A DNA stretch of 64,000 nt from Antedon mediterranea (taxonomy: Eukaryota; Echinodermata; Crinoidea; Comatulida; Antedonidae). Where the stretch lies: assembly GCF_964355755.1 (NCBI RefSeq), contig NC_092670.1, positions 6,909,001-6,973,000 on the forward strand. Reading direction: 5' to 3'. This document shows positions 1 to 12,500 of this stretch, piece after piece. The translations under genes were made by a program, and so were the position numbers. Every line of letters begins with the position of its first letter. Positions within the stretch are counted from its first letter, which is position 1. A model generated the notes under the pieces. The model was not told the DNA's origin. It ran no database searches and saw only the letters and a program-made list of their open reading frames with translations.

Positions 1-279
1 GGTAGATTAAAACAACAATATTGCAACAATTTAAAACGTGCAGTATTATAACAGATTAAAAATACAAGATAAAAAGTTAAAAATACTGTTAAAAATGTAA
101 AACTATTTAAATATTGCATTAACGTCTTACATTAGAATTAAAAATATGAATGCTATTTACAACGAAGGATTTTCTAGTTCTACAAAGATTTGCTCTTGGA
201 GGTCATGATTTTCTTCAATCACTGGGTATAATTTTTACTATAGATATCATTAATTATAATTATTATCTTCATGGTTTAG

Positions 280-534
280 ATTCAGAAAATCCGGATATTA
301 TAGATTGTCCAATGGATATGATTGTTAACACAACAACTGGTGAGGCATTTGCAATCAATGTCACATGGATGGAACCGACAGCAACTGATAACTCTGGAGA
401 TACTTCTGTACCAGTAGCAGACTACAGTTCTGGTGATAATATGTTTGCAATTGGTGACACAAAAGTCCAGTACAATGTCTCAGATTCAGCTGGTAACTTT
501 AATGATAGCTGCAATTTTGTAATCATTGTTGAAG
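280..534 (+). CDS. HYR domain exon 1
   Basis: An 85-codon phase 1-1 exon between a TTTAG acceptor and a GTAAGA donor. The peptide opens with NPDIIDCP and contains [21 protein letters not shown] and a second Cys in DSCNF, the usual HYR pattern of two Cys and a DxxGN turn. Such Ig-fold modules are found in hyalin and many echinoderm surface proteins and are associated with adhesion. It is closely similar to the exon at 6190-6444; the two are duplicates. Confidence 0.85.
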
Positions 535-3500
535 GTAAGACTGTTTCCTATAAGAGGAAATTTGAGTTATAGTTTTTCACGCTGCTGCTCTAGCCCGCTA
601 CGTCACAAGAGATGACGTAATCCGATATAAAGCAAGCAGCAATTTTAGTTAACTGAGAGACTGACATTTTTGCAAAAATGGAAACTCCACTATAATTTAT
701 AGGTCCCAGCTGCTAGACACAAAAAAACGTATGGGAAAAGAGTCTAACGGTTGAATGACAAATCCCAAAGCATTTCTGGTATTTATGTGTCCCATGATAT
801 TATATAATACTGTAAATGAAAGTTTTTGTTTGTACCATGGAACTATAATTATAGTTCTATGTTTGTATTAAAGTGACAGAAATTGAGTCTGTATTTCATA
901 TCAAAGTTATTCACTTTTGTAACAAAAAAATAATATTTATTCACATATAAAAAGAGAAAAGAAACGTTTAATTATAACTCAAAAACCATTCTCTGAAAGA
1001 CAATTTAAGTATTTTTTTGCTTTAAATTACATTTTGTTAGGTAAAATAACTATTATGTGACAATAAAATGACACATTCAAAAACAAATTTGAAATAAAAA
1101 ATATTTTTCAGAGGGACAATATATCTTTAAAACTGTTACGTCAATAAGCGAGCAGCGTTTTTTGTACGAAATATTTCTTGTTTAATGTGGTTTTGTTAAA
1201 TTCTAATTTTTTTATTCCTGTTATTTTTGTGTAGATAATGAAAGTCCAATAATTGACTGCCCGACAAATGTCACTTCAAAGAATTACATCGGAGAAGGGT
1301 ATGGACTAGTAAATGTCAGCACAGATATAGGACGTCCAAATGCCACTGTCACCTGGAATCCTCCTGAGACAAGTGACAATAGTGGTGGGCTTGTTACTGT
1401 AATGTCGTCATCTTTTGAGTCTGGTGACATGATGCCATATGGTACTCACACAATCACTTTTACAGCAACTGATCCTTATGGCAATATTGACACCTGTGAC
1501 TTTGGCCTCAATGTTGAAGGTAAAATATAAACCTCCTTGTAATTTTGATAATTTACAAAATACAGGAATTATAATTTTTTTAAAGAACGTTATGAACATA
1601 CTATAAGATTTACCTTCAACACACATAACACTCTTATGTAGAAATAAGAAAATGAATTGTTCCATTCTACCATTACAAAATGTAATATGATTTTAGCATT
1701 AATAATTCTTGTTTCTTCCTTTTGTAATATTAGATATTGAGGATCCAGTCTTGGTTTGTCCGCCAAATATTACAACTACTACAGCAGAGGGTTCAGATCA
1801 AGCAGCCAATGTCAACTGGACGGATCCAATAGTAATTGACAATTCTGATGAAGATATAACACCAACGTCCAAGTACAATCCTGGAAATAATGAATTTGAA
1901 ATTGGTATAACTGATGTTACATATGATGCAATTGATAGTTCAAGCAATGCAGGAACATGTACCTTTATAGTAACTGTTACTGGTAAGCACAGATGGAATT
2001 CTTTCCTCTGACGTATTTAAATTAATTAATACAAAAATGTTTGCATAAATGCATTATTACCTTGATCTTCTTTCCTGAGTATTATTACTATTATTTATTA
2101 CCTCCGCCAAGGAGGTTAGGTTTTCACCAAATTTGGTAACAATGATCTATGCCCCAAAAGTTCGGCGAGTTCGAATTTGAGGGGAAAAGGTCATAGGTCA
2201 AGGTCACAACTAACAAAAACTATTTTACTGCCTAGAGACCACAGTTTTTATCCGATTCTCACCAAACTTAGCCACAATGATCAATGACACATCATATAAT
2301 TGTGGTTAAATTTTGAAGGGTCAGGGTCAAAGATCAAGGTCCACAAAAAACTAAAAAAAAAAGAAATAAAAAAATAATAAAAAAAAAATCTCAGTGGGAC
2401 TTGAACCAGCGATATATATATCATATCATTTATTTCGCCAATATACAGAACAGTACAAAAAAACAATACAAAAGTAAGTCAATGAGGCCGGATAACCTAA
2501 AAGTTACAAATAAAAATAACCGTCGAGAGGCTCTCCACATCGAAATACTTACATAAAATGAATAATACATGGATTCTATTAAAATTTAGATAAAACTATA
2601 AAATTCAACAATGTGTTTTTATAAAAAATTGTTAATTTAAAAAGATAGAATTAAGAAAATATCTTTAAAATATACATATGTTCAGATTAAAACAGATTGT
2701 TAAAATATTTCTTAAGGCTATGCTTAAAACAGTTTATATTAATTAAAAGTTGGTCGCAGAGATCCGCAGGCAGATCTCTAAAATGTCTAACAAAAAATTA
2801 AAGACAGAGTTATGAAATAAATCAGTCCGGGCTATAAAATTATTGCGCAACTTAAAGTTATTAACATGTCTGCAATAGATAAATATTTAAAAACTTTAAC
2901 ATCATATAATTTGTACATACATTTGGTAACAAAATTAATACATAAATACCTAATGCGATTGTTAATGGACATCAGATTAAGGCGTTTCAAACGTTCAGGG
3001 TAAGGGAGACTGGCTGATCTTGGGAAGCATGTGCGGGTGACCCTCCTTTGGACAGCTTCAAGAGCAGTGATGTCATTTTTAAGAAAGGGGATCCAGGCAG
3101 GTAAACCGTAATCAATATATGGTCTAACTAACGATATATATATAGTCGCAATATAATAGCTTTATCACGACATTTGACAATACGTCTCACAAAACCAAAC
3201 TTGCGATTAGATTGGGATTTAACATATTGGACATGATCAGCCCAAGTGAGTTTGCGATTCAGGTGAATTCCAAGGTATTTAATGGAATTCGTAACGGGCA
3301 ATCTATCATCTCCAATAAAATAATCACATGCTTGTTCAAGGCGACTGTTAGATCTAGTTATGTGCATCACAAAGCATTTGTCAGTATTTAGTAGCATTTT
3401 GTTGTCACACACCAGTTGTTAATAGCATGAAGATCCGACTGCAAGATCATTTCATCATTATCATTATGGTTATCTTTATCTTTGTTTTTGTTTCTGATGG

Positions 3501-6500
3501 CTCTGTATATGAGAGTATCATCATCATATTGTTGTATCTGTGATTCAATGCAGGAGGGGAGATCGGATACAAAGAGATTAAAGAGGATTGGCCCAATCAC
3601 TGATCCCTGAGGAACCCCGGATTTTACCAATATATTCTCGGAAGTGGAGCCCCTAAATGTAACTCTTTGAGATCTACAGGATAGGTAGGATTTAAACCAG
3701 TCCAGCATTGAATCACAGATACCAAAATTATGAAATTTACTTAACAGAATCTTATGGCTAATTTTATCAAAAGCTTTCCGCCAATCGAGAAAAATTGCAT
3801 CGATATGGGGCGGAGAACGCTCATCAAGTATTTTAGACCAATCAGTTATAACATCTGTAAGTAAGGTGGTACAAGACCTACCCCTCAAGAAGCCATGTTG
3901 TTTCTCGGAGAGAAGTGTATTTTCTTCAAGAAAAGATAGTAACTTTTGACCAACAACTCTCTCAAGCAATTTACCAATTGTAGAACATAAGGAAATCGGT
4001 TTATAATTAGAAACATCACTATAGTCACCTGACCTATTGATTGGAATGATGTTGGCTCCCTTCATTTCAATGGGAAACACACCAGAGCTGAGAGATAGAT
4101 TAAATATTTTACATAATGGTTCAGTTATGTAAATAGCAGCAACTTTAATCATAGTTGTGGTTATTCCATCAGGTCCAGGAGATTTACCTGTTTTTAGTTT
4201 GTTAATAACAGATAATATCTCAGCACTAGTGGTTTGGATATCAGTGAATTTGGGGCAGCCAGCATGCAAAATACAAGAATTATTTAAAAGGTGGTCAGGG
4301 TAGTCATGAGAAAAATTAGCTGAGAATCTTTTATTGAAGGCCTCAGCTATGATCTTTGGGTTGTTGACACGATTACCCTCAATGACAAAGGTATCAGTGC
4401 CGGGTTTAGCTCTGGAGCTTCTAACGAAGGACCAGAACTGTTTACAATGGTCGTTTTTTAAGGAAAGGTTCTTTAGATAACTTTTATATGATTTTTTAAT
4501 TTTAGATTTCAAGTCATTACGACTACGTTTGTATCTATCCCACTTGTCCTTATTTACAGACCTAATAGCTGCTTTATAAAATCTATTCTTTTTTCTAATT
4601 AAACTAAGAATCTCCCTTGAGATCCAAGGTTTTTTAGGGCACCTTTTGGCCGACCTTAGGGGTACAACATCATTAATAGCTGCAATAAATTTACATTTAA
4701 AGTTTAACCATAACTCATTCACGTCAGTGGAATCACAGTTCCAGTTAATATTTGCGAATTTGTCAATAAAACGTTGGGGACAAATTTTAGAATAATCATA
4801 AAAAGTACCCGCTGGTCTTGAAATGTTCTCCTTTGAGATACGAAGTTTGAAGGAAACTCCTTCATGATCACTGTCGACACCTGGGTGAGGTTGAATTTCA
4901 GCTACCATGTCAGTACTACTAGAGTAAACATGATCGATAATTGTATTAGCCGAATTCTTAGTGTAATGCGTGTAAAAATTAACACATTGCCTTAGATTTA
5001 AGACGTCTACTGTGTTTTGCATATTTCGTTGTTCCGTTGAAATTGTACCAGTAGATTTAAAATTAATGTTAAGGTCACCTGCAATAATTATTAAACTGTA
5101 CAAATGGGCGTCCACTAACACTTGATCGACACATTCCTGGTGTTTTTCGAAGAAATCCACTCTGCTACCCGGAGGTCTGTACAGTGTCCCTGCTAAAATG
5201 TTCCCGTGTTTGCTTTCAATTGTACACCATATTAGCTCGATTCCAGGACAGGAATAATTAAGACATGGTGTCGCACGCAAATCCTCATGTACCGCAACAA
5301 CAACACCACCTCCATGACGATTGCGATCCTTTCTAAAAACAGCATATTCTTTGGGGAATATTTCAGTGGAATTTATATGACCATCTAGCCATGATTCAGT
5401 CATGAAAACGATGTCAATTGTTTCGGTTACAAGCACTGATTGTAAACACAATGACTTGTTTACAATGCTGTGAGCGTTGATATTTAAACAATTAACGCCA
5501 CCTTGAAGTGCATAGTTGGTTACGTAACCATCGGGTCGCATACCTTCGTCTCCAACATGTTGTGCATTTTGTGGTCCAGGGTTTTCTTCAATATCTCCAC
5601 ATAAGTATAGATTGTTAAAGGAGAATTTCCCGTAAGATGTTTGAAATGAAGAAGTGGAATTATCATACCTCCTATACGGTGCAGAATAATGGCCATGCTT
5701 GGTACGCCGTAACAATCTTGGCCTAGATCGAAATTGTAGTGGTGATTCATACCAACAATCTCTGCTGCGACTAGATGAGTTAGGATGGACAACATATGAT
5801 GATAAGTATTGGGCTCGAACCGCACAATCATCCACAACGCATAAACATATCAGTGCTAGGCAAATAATAGTGGTAGCCATAGGTAAAATCGTATGACTTA
5901 ACACTATCCAGGAGCGGCAGATTTAACACGTCCGCTCACGACGCTGAACAATGTAGAATCCCCAAGCGATCTCAACTGTGAGAGGCTGGATACATAACCA
6001 TTACACCACACTGTCATCCACAACTTTGTAGTGTGCAGTTAACATATTTACACTTAGAACTAATAACAAAAAATGTAAAAAAAAAATATTCAGGGGGCAT
6101 TTTATGTAGGGGAATTTTACAGTAGGCGGAGGTTTGTACTCTCGGAGTACCCTCTAGATATAAGTTATAATTATTACCTCATGTTTTAGATCCAGAAGCT
6201 CCAGATATTATAGATTGTCCAATGGATATAATTGTTAACACAACAACTGGTGAGGCAATTGCAATCAATGTCACATGGATGGAACCGACAGCTACTGATA
6301 ACTCTAAAGAGACTCTTGTACCAGTAGCAGGCTACACTTCTGGTGATAATATGTTTGCAATTGGCAACACAACAGTACAGTACAATGTCTCAGATTCAGC
6401 TGGTAACTTTAATGATAGCTGCAGTTTCGTTATCACTGTTAACGGTAAGACAACTGTACCTCGTTGGTGGAAAATAAAATTGAGCTACAGTAATATGGTT

Positions 6501-9500
6501 ATATCAAATGTAATTTATTTATTTCTGTTATTTATGTTGTGAATAGATAATGAAAGTCCAATGATTGACTGCCCAACAAATGACACTTCTAACAATTACA
6601 TCGGAGAAGGGTATGGACTAGTAAATGTCAGCACAGATATAGGAAGTCCAAATGCCACTGTCACCTGGGATCCTCCTATTACAAGGGACAATAGTGGTGG
6701 ACTTGTGACTGTAATGTCTTCATCTTTTGAGTCTGGTGACATGATACCATAATTATAAGTGTAATGGCTTTTGCTCTTCGGGTTCAATCAATTATTGCAG
6801 GCTACGATTGTCCAATGTTCATTGTTCATGGGAGGTTTTTTATCCATTGAGATGCGTTTTTAATAGAGGCATTCGATTTAGGAGGCCCACATCATCAAAA
6901 CTAAATTATGTTAGGAATTATAGATCTGCTGTAGTTAATATATTTCAATGTTGTTTTATTCAAATATATAATACATTGATAGATCAATCAAAAAGCTGCA
7001 TAAAGGTGGAGTTTGAAATTAATCTTTGAGTAGTTTACATTATTCTATTCTCACCTGTATTTGTTTGTTGACGAATCCAGACTACCTTTTGCATTTAGAA
7101 TGTTCTATCATGTTGATATTATTTAATTTAATTAATTTTACCTCAATTTCCAGTTTCACGTCATACTGCGCGCGGTACATTCAGATATTATATCATGGCT
7201 CTGGGACGATAGAGCATAAAGCATAGCAATAGAATACTTTTACGTTATAAGTTATGAATATGAACAGTTACTACATGGTTTGTTTTCATTAGATGAGCAA
7301 GATCCAGAATTCAAATTTTGTCCTGATAGCATTTTCACAGAAACCGATCATAGGTCATCTACTGCACGTGTAAGTTGGGACACTCCAGAAATTGAAGATA
7401 ACTCGGGTCAAGTGTCACTAGTTGCTTCACCGAGTCCTGGTAGTTCGTTTAATATTGGTACCACTTCTGTTGTATACACTGCTAGTGATAACAGCTATAA
7501 CATGAACAAATGTGAATTTAATGTCACGGTTGAAGGTAATAATCTGGAAATCTTGGAATAATGTGTTTTTATTCTATTTCTTTTTTTTATTTGGTGTATC
7601 GTTAATTAAAGATTACAAGAGTAACTGTACTTAATATTTAATCTTTTCACCAGACCAAAATACGATGATTTAGAATGCAAATAACTTTAGTTGATTAGTT
7701 TTGGATTTCCACAGTCAAACAAGGACAACCTATAAACATCGCGCCATCTATTTTATCAACAATCTCTTCCTAAATATAACAAACCGGAAACAAATAATAA
7801 TAGAAGGCGTAAAGTCGGTAGACGTAATATTATTTTATATTAAATAATATTATTTCTCAATTTCAGGTGAAGATATTTTTTTTAATGTATGGTTATTTTT
7901 TTTTTTTAGATAATGAACCACCGGTTTTAGAGTGTCCTGATGACATCATTGATATAGCAACTACCACATCTGGAATTGCCATTACTTGGCCAGACCCTAG
8001 GTATATTGATAATTCTGGAAAATCTGTTTTATTAAGTTCAACAAGTAATTCTGGAGATATATTTACATTTGGAACGCATACCGTATTTTATACTGGATTT
8101 GACCAATCAGAAAACAGCGGTACATGTCAATTTGAAATAAAAATAGGAGGCAAGTATTTTTGTTAATAATTAATTTGATCATGAATGTGAAATGTATCAA
8201 ACAATTCTACTACTTAAAACATTACCTATACACGTAGCATAGAGCAAAATAGAGCACAGAAAAACAAAAAATCAACCTGAAGAATGGAAATAAAGAGTTT
8301 TTTTCTAATATAACTAAATGAATATGTTGCTTTCGTAGAGTGAGTACTACTAGCTGTATTGACATATTAGAACTTTTCTTTCATTACAGATTCGTGTACT
8401 TCTTCACCATGTCAAAATGGAGGAACTTGTGTACAGTTAGAAACGAGCTTTGCATGTAACTGTCCTGTATTATATGAAGGCAACTTATGTCAAATACTAC
8501 CAGGTATGTGCATTTTATTAATTTATCAAAGTCAGACCTTGGCTCAATATTGTATTAGGAGATGCATGACCTACAAGTTGGCAAAAAAAAATAAATGTTA
8601 AAATTAATAAATCAAATGTTGTTACATTAATCATATTATATGTATTATACTGTATAATTTAGGTGAACCAACAGCAGAAATTCAACCTTTTTCACTGAGT
8701 GCTAATTTACAAAATACAGTCACTTTCCAGTGTACTGTAACTTACTCAATTAATTGGCGTTGGTATAAAGACGACATCGAACTCCCATCTGAAACACAAA
8801 GCCTAAAGTTCCTCACAATTAATGAAGTTGGTCTGGAAAACCAAGGCTATTATTACTGCAAAGCATTTGGAGTATCGCCACATGATGACGTAACAGACAT
8901 GTCAATGAAGGCAGTCCTTGTTGTTGCAGGTAAACCTATTTTAATAGTAATACGTAAATGAATAGTGATCAAATTGCAAAATAGACACGGTTACATGAAT
9001 TGTGGAATTAAAAGATCTCTAAACCAATTTTCTGCACTAAACTCAATTGACTTACTTTATACTTCCATCCAATCGTTATGTCCATGAAGAATTTATGACT
9101 AGCCTAGTGCTGCTACTGTATCTGTATTCATTTTACTGTGATGCATTAACTAGACTTCGTATCAGAAAAGCTGATATTTTATGTATGTGTATATGGAACA
9201 TGCTGATTTCAATGTTACATTAAATAATTTATTTTAATAATGTGTTTCTATTAATCCTTAGATGCATTTACTGTACCAACAATATTAACTTTCAAGAATT
9301 TACAATTTACGTCTGCATTAAACAACCCTTCCTCGAAAGAATTCAAAAACACTTCAACTGAAATTGAAAACTTGGTAGGTTTTGTTCAACAATTTATAAT
9401 TATATGAATATGTTATTTAAAAATATGTATATCACTAAACCTGGACTATTTCATTTTCTTTTCGAGTGGTGTCAATATTTTGTAATAATGGCATATAATA

Positions 9501-12500
9501 TGAAAAAGACTTTGTATTTTGACAATTCATGGTGTACAAAAAGCTATTGAAAATCATTTTTAATAAATTTGGAATAAACTGGAACGTTTCAATTTCAACT
9601 GTGTTGGTAGGACACTCCAATAATTATAGTATTGTTAGTAGTGTTAGTGTCAACATAAATCCATACTCATAAACAATTACAATATTGGTTATTTTTGTGT
9701 GCAGTTATTCACCATAACTTTTTTTTTCTTGTTTTCAGTTAACTGAGAGTATAAGTATAACTGATATATTTGTTCAAGTTCGTGCACTACGTTCTGGGAG
9801 TGTGATTGCTAACATAAACATATATAAACCAAGTGCAGACCAAAGTTACAATAATTTCAGCAAAAGTTTAGCAGGAGAATTTAAAAAGATAGGAGATAAA
9901 GGAGTTATAGATGCTGATAATATTGTCATACTTAGCACCGGTAAAACTTGTTTAAACTAGATTTTAGATTACTAGCATGTAACTTCTCGTTTCCATCCTG
10001 ATTTGGAATCCTTTCCCAATTGATAGATAACATTTTATAAGATAAAAAAAATGTTATGTTAACATTTATTTCGTATCTTCTTCCTTTGTATCCTCTTATA
10101 CATTAAACACGTTCATTAATTGTTTATTTTTGTTTTTGTAAATTATTTTAATCAATAATAAGCATGTATACATTGTTTTTATTCATTAGAGAGTTGCAAT
10201 ATAGAGATAATAGATGGATTAACATTCGGTCCTGCTGATGTCGGTCAGAATACACAATCTGAAGAAATTTGTCCAGAATCTAAAATCAACTGTAAGTTGT
10301 ATGATCGTTTGTGGATTGATCTCTTTTATATAATATGAAATAAAATGTTGATAAAAAGTGAGGTCCTTGAGGATGAGATGGCACGTTCCTATTACTTCCT
10401 GATATTTGTGATGCCGTACTTTGACAGCTTGCAAGGGATTAAAATAAGGACACAATAGGCTTAGCGTCTTTTAGTTCATATTAAAAATATTCAGATAAAA
10501 GATATTACAAAATTTATTACATGGCTGCGGTGAGTTATTAAATTGTTACTGTATACCTCACAAAAGTCTGTATTCATCATTGAGCAATATAAATAGTATA
10601 TTTTGTCATAAACAGATGGTATGCCTCTAGGCTTGTGTACATGCTATAGTGATGGTCTGTCAGCTGCTGTGTGGCAGAATGTGATTTTGCAAGACTGTGG
10701 TAGAGATGCTACATCTGATGAACTTCTAGAAAGGTTAAACATGGTCAGTGAAGAAAGAGTTACATTGACTATTACAATTGCTGAAATCTAATTGTAAAAA
10801 GCTAATTAATAATGAGTTAATAATTTATTTGATTTATTTGATCTACTTACTTTTATTTCAACGTGTTTTACTATCTTATTATTATATTGTAATTCATTTT
10901 AGATCACAGTTACTGAAGAAAATGCAGAGGAAGTAATTACAGCAGTCAACAACATTACAACAACTGAATCAGACACTATTACACCAGAAGGTTTGGAAGC
11001 AACTGCAGAAATAATTGAAAGTGTTACTTCTGTAAATTCAACATCTGCTGAAGTAAGTTTATATTTTTTTAATATACATTGCAGTATAAAATATTACCTT
11101 TGTAAACGAGGGTTGTCCATGTGTATTATTATTTCTTTGTTTTAATCTCCGTACAGGTAACATCAACGTTAGTTGGCACTGTTGCTAGTCTTTTTGAAGT
11201 AGACGATGATGTTCTCCTTGAGAGTCAGATGCAAACACAAGCTCCTAGTAGAATTGTTGAATCCCTTGAAGAACAATTAGCAGTTGTTAATCTTAAAAAC
11301 GATAAATATGAATTTGTAACCAGCAGCGTAGCAGTGCAAGCTCAAAGTGTTAAAACAAATGAACTTGATTACACTGGGATTGGAATCGCATCTTATCAGT
11401 CTGCAGATACTAATGCAATAGTAAATGTGACAGGATTTAGTAAGAAGGATGAGCTGAATAATGCCGCATCTGTCAGTATTTACATTCCTCCAACAATTAC
11501 TAAAATGTTTGCAGCCTCCAATGGTAAGTGGTCAAAATGACGATTATTTTGAAATACAACATGATCAGGATCATCATCAACGTACTCGTTATTCATAATG
11601 AATAATCAACACACAAGCATGACATGGCTGTTCCAAATGTTTAAAAGAAATAAAAGTTTACAAAATACATTGTAATTATAATGTATGTTCAGATTTTTAT
11701 CAGAAAACATCCCTAATAATGATTTATTTGATTTTTTTTAAAACAGGAACATCTGATTTTCGTGTGGTTACAGTAATATATAATGACAGTTCACTATTTC
11801 CAACAAACCAGTCAAATAATGCAACAAGAACCAATGGTCAGATTATTTCATTGTCAATACCTGGAGTTAAACTGAACAATTTATCAGATCCAATTGTCAC
11901 AACATTTATACCTGCTGAGGTAATTAGACATTTCAACATTACGTTTTATTATTATAAGCGGCCGGTACATATCTGTCATTGGGACATTTAAGAGTTTAGT
12001 GGTACGCATAGCCTTGTTGATTGTACCCTATAGAGTGCGGTTCTCTACTTTCTTGAAAGTTGAGATAATATGCTTACAATTATGAAAAGTTTGATCCGAC
12101 TCTTTCTATGTTACCATGTTTTATTACAAAATAAAAATGTTGATAAATATATTGTATTTCAAGTCTCATTCTGTAGTCAGCAGATATACTTTTAGTACAT
12201 CGTAACAAGTTGAAAGCAGGAACATTAGTCGGCCAAGAATTGTTAACATTACCTCATTCATTTTATAATCATTCTAATTTCTTTTTATTTAGATATCTAA
12301 AAATAATAATGAGACAGCCTGTGTGTTTTGGGATTTTGAACTTGATGATGGTAATGGTGGCTGGTCAAGTGCTGGATGCTACTTAGCTAATGGATCGTTG
12401 GATGGCAGTGACAGACAAATTTGTCATTGTGACCATTTAACCAATTTTGCAATCCTTATGGCAAGTTATGAAAGTTCTATAGCAAACGTAGCATACAGAT

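Larger units (their letters stand above)
2414..5964 (-). mobile_element. CR1-like non-LTR retrotransposon (LINE)
   Basis: A 3.55 kb minus-strand insertion flanked by the 6-bp direct repeat AGCGAT (2408-2413 and 5965-5970), which interrupts the tRNA-like unit of the surrounding repeat. It carries a short 5' leader, one long ORF with APE endonuclease and reverse transcriptase, and a 3' end of ATAT/TGATATGATA-type microsatellite rather than poly(A), as is common in CR1/L2 elements. Only one ORF is seen; an ORF1 is absent or lost. The single frameshift in the ORF and the near-clean flanks suggest a fairly young but inactive copy. Confidence 0.85.
2101..6157 (-). mobile_element. Composite repeat with tRNA-like SINE unit, split by a LINE
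   Basis: On the minus strand the element begins near 6157 (GTACTC-TCG-GAGTAC hairpin, then CCTCCGCC at its inner side) and ends at 2101 (GGCGGAGG). It contains a tRNA-like stretch: A-box-like GTGGTGTAATGGTTA around 6000-6018 and B-box-like GGTTCAAGTCCC around 2395-2406, with the LINE at 2414-5964 inserted between them. A T-rich block and TGACCTTGACC-type body follow. This looks like a tRNA-derived SINE inside, or fused to, a repeat with CCTCCGCC/GGCGGAGG ends. It lies in a receptor intron. No target duplication of the whole unit could be fixed. Confidence 0.6.

Noticed and set aside
2395-6018. Functional tRNA gene
   Set aside because: The A and B boxes are separated by a 3.5 kb LINE, and the flanks are those of a dispersed repeat; it is a SINE-type remnant.
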